Source: Puniceicoccaceae bacterium (lineage in GTDB: Bacteria; Verrucomicrobiota; Verrucomicrobiia; Opitutales; Coraliomargaritaceae). Taken from it: 63,783 nt of DNA. Made by a program: the position numbers and the translations under genes. Of the stretch, positions 60,358 through 63,783 are shown in pieces (position 1 is the first letter of the stretch; each line of letters opens with the position of its first letter). The notes beneath the pieces are model-generated. The model was not told the DNA's origin, searched no databases, and was given only the letters and a program-made list of their open reading frames with translations. The DNA is taken from assembly GCA_002729725.1 (NCBI GenBank), contig PBYS01000051.1, positions 1 to 63,783 of the forward strand, written 5' to 3'.

Positions 60358-60969
60358 TTAGTAACGCTTGATCTCGGTATAGTCACCGCTGGTTTTCAGA
60401 GTGATCGTCAGCGGTTCTCTTGTGCGATTACGCCAATACCACCCGTGACTACCGTCGAATGCCGCAATCAGCGTGCCTTCCCGCATTTGCTCGGAACCTT
60501 TGTAGTAATTATGGTAGTCGATACTCAAGGCTTTGGAGTCGCCATGGACGTCGAAGTTGGCCTTGCCGCCGCTGGTTTCCCACGCGTAATCGACGGCTGC
60601 ACCCTTCGGCATGGTCACCTTGATCTCGCGCCCCTCATCGGGTGCGAGGGTGACTGTCATCTCGTGGGTATTCAGGGCAGAAGCCTTTTCGACTACGGTA
60701 GGTTGCTCCAGCTCAGCCGCCGATAGACCCGATGTCGATTGATTCGGATCGGCATCCAATTCGGCTTCTTTAGCCAGAGAAACTTTGATTTCCCCCATGC
60801 GCTTCAGGCCGAGCACCTTACCGACCCCAGTGGGATCCATACCGTATTCGGCGGGCATGACGATGGTGACGAGAATGACAACGGCTGTAATCGCCGCGAT
60901 GATCGTTGATTTCAGGAGCTTTGCCGAAGACGGAAGCTCTTGTGAAGAAGGGATGTTTGAATTGTGCAT
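60358..60969 (-). CDS. Transmembrane anchor protein of the HupE unit
   Basis: 203 residues: one membrane span (about 20-40), then MPAEYGMDPTGVGKVLGLKRMGEIK, a block I associate with the transmembrane anchor proteins that accompany HupE-type transporters. A beta-rich periplasmic domain with GSHGWYWRNR follows. No enzymatic motif. It lies 23 nt after hupE and 9 nt before the 43-residue peptide. Confidence 0.65.
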   Translation of the reverse strand: MHNSNIPSSQELPSSAKLLKSTIIAAITAVVILVTIVMPAEYGMDPTGVGKVLGLKRMGEIKVSLAKEAELDADPNQSTSGLSAAELEQPTVVEKASALNTHEMTVTLAPDEGREIKVTMPKGAAVDYAWETSGGKANFDVHGDSKALSIDYHNYYKGSEQMREGTLIAAFDGSHGWYWRNRTREPLTITLKTSGDYTEIKRY

Positions 60970-60992
60970 AAAATATCTTTCTAATCTGTGTG

Positions 60993-61742
60993 TTAAACGG
61001 TGAAGTAGCCCACGAGCTGGTAGCCCATGAGCAGGAAGCCCAGCATCATCATGACTGTGTTGGCGGTGTAGGCGTGGCGCATGAAATTGCCGGATTTCCT
61101 CCAGTAAGTCATGGCGATGAGGATGACTGCGAGCGCAAGCACTTGGCCGATTTCCACGCCCACGTTGAATGAGAGCAAGTTGACCAAGAGGCCATCTGGC
61201 TGGAGCTGATAATCCAATAGTTTGGTGGCGAGCCCAAAGCCGTGAATAAGGCCGAAGCCGAAGGTGGCGACTTTGGTATTGGGCTGAAATCCAAACCAGC
61301 GCTGGAAGGCCCCCATGTTATCCAGCGCTTTGTAGGCGACGGAAAAGCCAATGATGGCATCAATCAAGTAGGCGCTGACGCTAATCTCCATGAGCACTCC
61401 TGCCAGAAGTGTGATCACGTGCCCGACAGCAAAGAGCGTCACGTAGATACCCACGTCTTTCAGTCGGTAGAGGAAGAAAATGACGCCGAGCAAGAACAGT
61501 AAATGGTCATAGCCGGTCATCATGTGTTTAGCCCCCAGATAAATGAAGGGGATCGGGAGTGCTCCCGTGCTTTCGAGAATGTAGCCCTTGTCACCGGCAG
61601 TTACGCCATGGGCAAGTGCTTCGTTTGCAGTGCCGAAAAATACGATGGATATTAAAGCCAGCCATAGCGAAATTCTAAGCTGCGTTGTCGTAAAAGAAAT
61701 TTGTGTAAGTTTTGGTCTATGTTGCTTTTGAAAAAAGTGCAT
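60993..61742 (-). CDS. hupE: HupE/UreJ-family membrane protein
   Basis: 249 residues with a hydrophobic leader ending Ala-His-Gly, and six further spans. Conserved HMMTGYDHLLFLLGVIF (about 73-89), GHVITLL and FGFGLIHGFGLA are typical of HupE/UreJ_2 proteins, thought to be nickel/cobalt or copper permeases. ATG 61742 has AGGA 6 nt upstream, buried in the outer helix of the structured element. The RcnR/DmeF genes nearby favour Ni or Co. Confidence 0.8.
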   Translation of the reverse strand: MHFFQKQHRPKLTQISFTTTQLRISLWLALISIVFFGTANEALAHGVTAGDKGYILESTGALPIPFIYLGAKHMMTGYDHLLFLLGVIFFLYRLKDVGIYVTLFAVGHVITLLAGVLMEISVSAYLIDAIIGFSVAYKALDNMGAFQRWFGFQPNTKVATFGFGLIHGFGLATKLLDYQLQPDGLLVNLLSFNVGVEIGQVLALAVILIAMTYWRKSGNFMRHAYTANTVMMMLGFLLMGYQLVGYFTV

Positions 61743-61849
61743 GAGGAATCCTGATTTAAGTTAAGTGTGCGTAGGTCTGCCTCGCAAGGCAGACAACTAA
61801 CAAGCGAACGGATCAAACTTGATCGTCCGTAACTCTATCAGGATTCTTA
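61742..61849 (-). promoter_or_regulatory. Structured intergenic element masking the hupE Shine-Dalgarno (copy 3)
   Basis: On the minus strand ATCCTGATAGAGTTA (61844-61830) starts 2 nt after the TAA. It pairs with TAACTTAA-ATCAGGAT (61763-61748), which contains AGGA, 6 nt before ATG 61742. Inner hairpins: 61829-61809 (CGGA-GATCAA/TTGATC-CG) and 61794-61775 (GTCTGCC/GGCAGAC). Inner sequences are unrelated to copies 1 and 2, yet the same three-way-junction shape is kept. Confidence 0.75.
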
Positions 61850-62281
61850 AAGCCGCAGCACTTGTGTGCGGAGTATGTCGAGGTGACCTTGCATCACCTC
61901 TGGCGGGGCTCGTGAAAGAGCCGTAGTCGCTATTTGCATATCCCGGTATTTGAAGACCGGATATTCAATCAAAATGAGATTGGACGCTGCGCTGAACTCA
62001 GTCTTGGTGGGTTCGTTCGTCCGAAAGACGGGAAGTTCCTCGCCTGAAATGACTATCTGATGGTGATGATGGTGAGCCGCTTCTTCAGATAAGTGTGGCT
62101 CAGCTGTATGCTCTGCCGTCAAATCTTCCTCATGCACGGAGTCAGCTAAATGAAAGCTGAAGTCGTGATGCACATTCAAAATAACACCGCCTGAAACTCC
62201 CAATAGGGAGTTCAGGAAAATGAGGCATAAGAGGCCACAACGGATGTAGTTTTTTGAAAACACTGCCCTGATCAGTTGCAT
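61847..62281 (-). CDS. Small secreted His-rich CzcI-like protein (copy 3)
   Basis: 144 residues from ATG 62281; a TTG-started frame opens at 62311. Signal peptide or anchor about 1-32, a His cluster HHHHHQ in the middle, and the C-terminal block APPEVMQGHLDIL-RTQVLRL, aligning with APPELLDTSVLV-...-NLRL of copies 1 and 2. It precedes hupE rather than czcC but is linked to it by the same kind of structured element. Function unknown. Confidence 0.65.
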   Translation of the reverse strand: MQLIRAVFSKNYIRCGLLCLIFLNSLLGVSGGVILNVHHDFSFHLADSVHEEDLTAEHTAEPHLSEEAAHHHHHQIVISGEELPVFRTNEPTKTEFSAASNLILIEYPVFKYRDMQIATTALSRAPPEVMQGHLDILRTQVLRL

Positions 62282-62341
62282 TGAAACGTCGACTGTCAAC
62301 TGGAAATCCAAAAAAGTCGGCTCATCTTTTTAAATTGCAAT

Positions 62342-62358
62342 ATACAATAGGGGAGTAT
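62342..62358 (+). promoter_or_regulatory. Candidate RcnR/CsoR-type operator
   Basis: ATAC-AATAGGGGA-GTAT: an inverted ATAC/GTAT with a central AGGGGA, resembling the TACT-G-tract-AGTA operators of RcnR/CsoR proteins. It lies 12 nt before the regulator's ATG and in the divergent gap shared with the CzcI-like/hupE operon. Confidence 0.5.
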
Positions 62359-62369
62359 GGTTTCTTGCC

Positions 62370-62645
62370 ATGAGTCATTTATCACAAGACAACAAAAAAC
62401 TTCTCCAACGCGTTCGTCGCTTAAAAGGGCAAATCGAAGGCGTCGAGCGTATGCTGCTCGGCGAGACTGACTGCATCGAAGTGTTGCAAACAGTCGCAGC
62501 CTGTCGCGGTGCCCTGAATGGACTCACCCGGCAACTCATTCATGAGCATATCGAACATCACTTATTGGAAGACGCCAGCGCCTCCAAGTCCGTGCGCCAA
62601 GCCGGCAAGGAAATACAAGCCATCATCGACAGCTATTTGAAGTGA
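62370..62645 (+). CDS. Ni/Co-responsive RcnR-like repressor (DmeR)
   Basis: 91 residues, the all-helical CsoR/RcnR/FrmR fold. The RcnR ligand set His3, Cys35, His60, His64 is present at exactly those positions (MSHL..., DCIEVL, HEHIEHH), which separates it from copper CsoR proteins (CHC) and from FrmR. It precedes a DmeF-like exporter by 7 nt, the dmeRF arrangement known for Ni/Co resistance in rhizobia. Confidence 0.9.
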   Translation: MSHLSQDNKKLLQRVRRLKGQIEGVERMLLGETDCIEVLQTVAACRGALNGLTRQLIHEHIEHHLLEDASASKSVRQAGKEIQAIIDSYLK

Positions 62646-62652
62646 GGAGCAT

Positions 62653-63621
62653 ATGCCTGGAATCGACCTTTCAAAATATCAGCACGACCACAGCTTTGGG
62701 CAGGACGCCAAGCGGAGCGGTGAATCCCGTACCCTAATTGTCATTGTCATCACAGCGGTGATGATGGTTGTCGAGATCAGCACGGGCATTGCCTTTGGCT
62801 CGATGGCCCTGCTGGCCGACGGCATGCACATGGCCTCGCATGCGCTCGCGCTCGGCATCAATTACTTCGCCTATATTTACGCACGTCGCCACGCACACGA
62901 TCCGCGCTTCAGTTTCGGCACGGGGAAAGTCAATGCCCTTGGAGGCTTCTCCGGTGCGATCCTCTTAGCGCTGTTCGCGATCATGATGGCTTGGGAGAGT
63001 GTTGAGCGCCTCATCCATCCCACCGAAATTGCGTTTAATTCCGCGATAATCGTCGCGATCATTGGCCTCGTAGTGAATGGAGGCTCCGTCTTTATACTCG
63101 GAGGTGACCACCATCACGACCACGGCGACGGGCATGACCATCATCATGGCCATAGTCACTCCCATTGCGATCATAACCACAGTGCACACGAGCACCAGCA
63201 CCACCACGACCACAATTTGCGTTCGGCCTATCTCCATGTACTAGCGGATGCGTTGACTTCGGTCACTGCGATCATTGCTCTGCTTGCAGCAAAATATTTT
63301 GGCTGGATCTGGATGGATCCACTCATGGGCATCGTCGGCTCGCTTCTAGTCGCCAAATGGTCCGTCGGCCTACTCAAACAAACCAGTCGGACACTACTGG
63401 ATCATCAGGCACCCGAAGCGGTAGTGAGCTCAGTGCGCCATAAAATTGAGGCCGACGGCCATAGCCACATCACCGATCTCCATGTGTGGTCGATAGCGCC
63501 AAACCGCTACGCAGTTATAGCGACCGTCTTGTCTGAGAGGCCGGAATCTGCAGACTGCTATAGAGCGCGTTTGTTAAATAATCAACTCGCTCACATTACT
63601 ATAGAGGCTCGCACTTTGTAA
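62653..63621 (+). CDS. dmeF: Ni/Co exporter of the CDF family, DmeF-like
   Basis: 322 residues, six membrane spans. Metal-site motifs are ALLADGMHMASHAL (about 52-65; His-x3-His type) and HVLADALTSV (about 196-205). Between spans IV and V is a His-rich cytoplasmic loop (about 152-190), typical of DmeF. A short C-terminal domain (HITDLHVWSIAPNRY) closes it. Coupled with the RcnR-like repressor upstream, it likely exports Ni and Co. Confidence 0.92.
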   Translation: MPGIDLSKYQHDHSFGQDAKRSGESRTLIVIVITAVMMVVEISTGIAFGSMALLADGMHMASHALALGINYFAYIYARRHAHDPRFSFGTGKVNALGGFSGAILLALFAIMMAWESVERLIHPTEIAFNSAIIVAIIGLVVNGGSVFILGGDHHHDHGDGHDHHHGHSHSHCDHNHSAHEHQHHHDHNLRSAYLHVLADALTSVTAIIALLAAKYFGWIWMDPLMGIVGSLLVAKWSVGLLKQTSRTLLDHQAPEAVVSSVRHKIEADGHSHITDLHVWSIAPNRYAVIATVLSERPESADCYRARLLNNQLAHITIEARTL

Positions 63622-63783
63622 TTGTTTGAAATACACGAGCCAACCCTTGTTGCCTCAAAGGGTAGGGTGGGAGCTTTCGAGAATTAGTGGTTAAAAGTCG
63701 TGATCAAGCAAGTGGTAAAGCAGGTATAAAGATGCTACGGTATCACCATAACCACGCCTTATTGACGCCGTGACTTTATGCCA

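Noticed and set aside
63640..63670. Terminator after dmeF (ACCCTT ... AAGGGT)
   Set aside because: A short stem is possible, but no T-run follows it.

Overview
The window reads as a bacterial chromosomal metal-resistance island of about 63 kb. It carries copper, divalent-cation, mercury and nickel/cobalt modules plus an iron-uptake operon, and is bordered on the left by a partial tRNA-Asp gene. Thrombospondin-type-3-like calcium repeats, many ECF-type regulators, a DUF5667 protein beside an ECF sigma factor and the overall gene style suggest Verrucomicrobiota (Opitutae-like); this taxonomic call is inference. No transposase, integrase, phage gene or CRISPR array is visible, but decay and rearrangement are frequent: a doubly broken antiporter gene, a glutaredoxin/MauE gene split by a 2.8-kb AT-richer insert, a glutamate-synthase remnant and a relic of an iron-uptake gene start.

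Layout. 0.2-3.0 kb: a CnrYXH-like anti-sigma/sensor/ECF-sigma operon with an antiporter pseudogene. 3.1-5.8 kb: DUF3347 protein, membrane methyltransferase, two small membrane proteins and a membrane-anchored AlbA_2 protein. 5.8-12.5 kb: copper operon (methyltransferase, P1B ATPase, cupredoxin, multicopper oxidase, CopB) with decayed genes and an insert behind it to 16.1 kb. 16.2-22.7 kb: first CzcI-like/CzcCBA efflux operon with a PII-like protein. 22.8-28.1 kb: small membrane protein, SRPBCC protein, second AlbA_2 protein, Zn/Cd-type ATPase, intact antiporter. 28.3-36.5 kb: iron uptake (cupredoxin/FTR1-like fusion, Fbp-type ABC transporter, TonB receptor) and a CDF exporter. 36.6-38.6 kb: Cys/His-rich secreted protein, second ECF sigma factor, DUF5667 protein. 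38.8-48 kb: second CzcI-like/CzcCBA set, HMA-CDF, small secreted protein, cysK. 48-51 kb: mer operon (minus strand). 51-59.3 kb (minus): channel, amino-acid permease, and a seven-gene operon of heptaheme cytochrome, cytochrome b-like protein, flavin/2Fe-2S reductase, glutamate dehydrogenase, CBM48 protein, PII-like protein and Met-rich protein. 59.4-60.2 kb: second methyltransferase. 60.2-62.3 kb (minus): secreted protein, HupE, anchor protein, 43-residue peptide. 62.3-63.6 kb: RcnR-like regulator and DmeF. Nothing recognisable was seen at 65-235 or 63622-63783.

Two regulatory patterns tie this together and are the main results. First, five promoters share TGAGGG(A/T)T, exactly 14 nt, then CGT(A/T)(A/T)AA. 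They lie before the CnrYXH-like operon, before 3152, before the copper operon, and as a back-to-back divergent pair at 59.33-59.41 kb. This predicts that the CnrH-like sigma factor controls its own operon, the copper export/oxidation genes and the glutamate dehydrogenase/electron-transfer operon. Second, three of the small secreted-protein genes (16.2, 38.8 and 62.3 kb) are followed, right after their stop codon, by a ~105-nt element whose outer helix pairs the post-stop sequence with the Shine-Dalgarno of the next gene (two czcC-like genes, one hupE). It encloses two hairpins whose sequence varies while pairing is kept, which looks like an undescribed translational-coupling or metal-responsive RNA switch.
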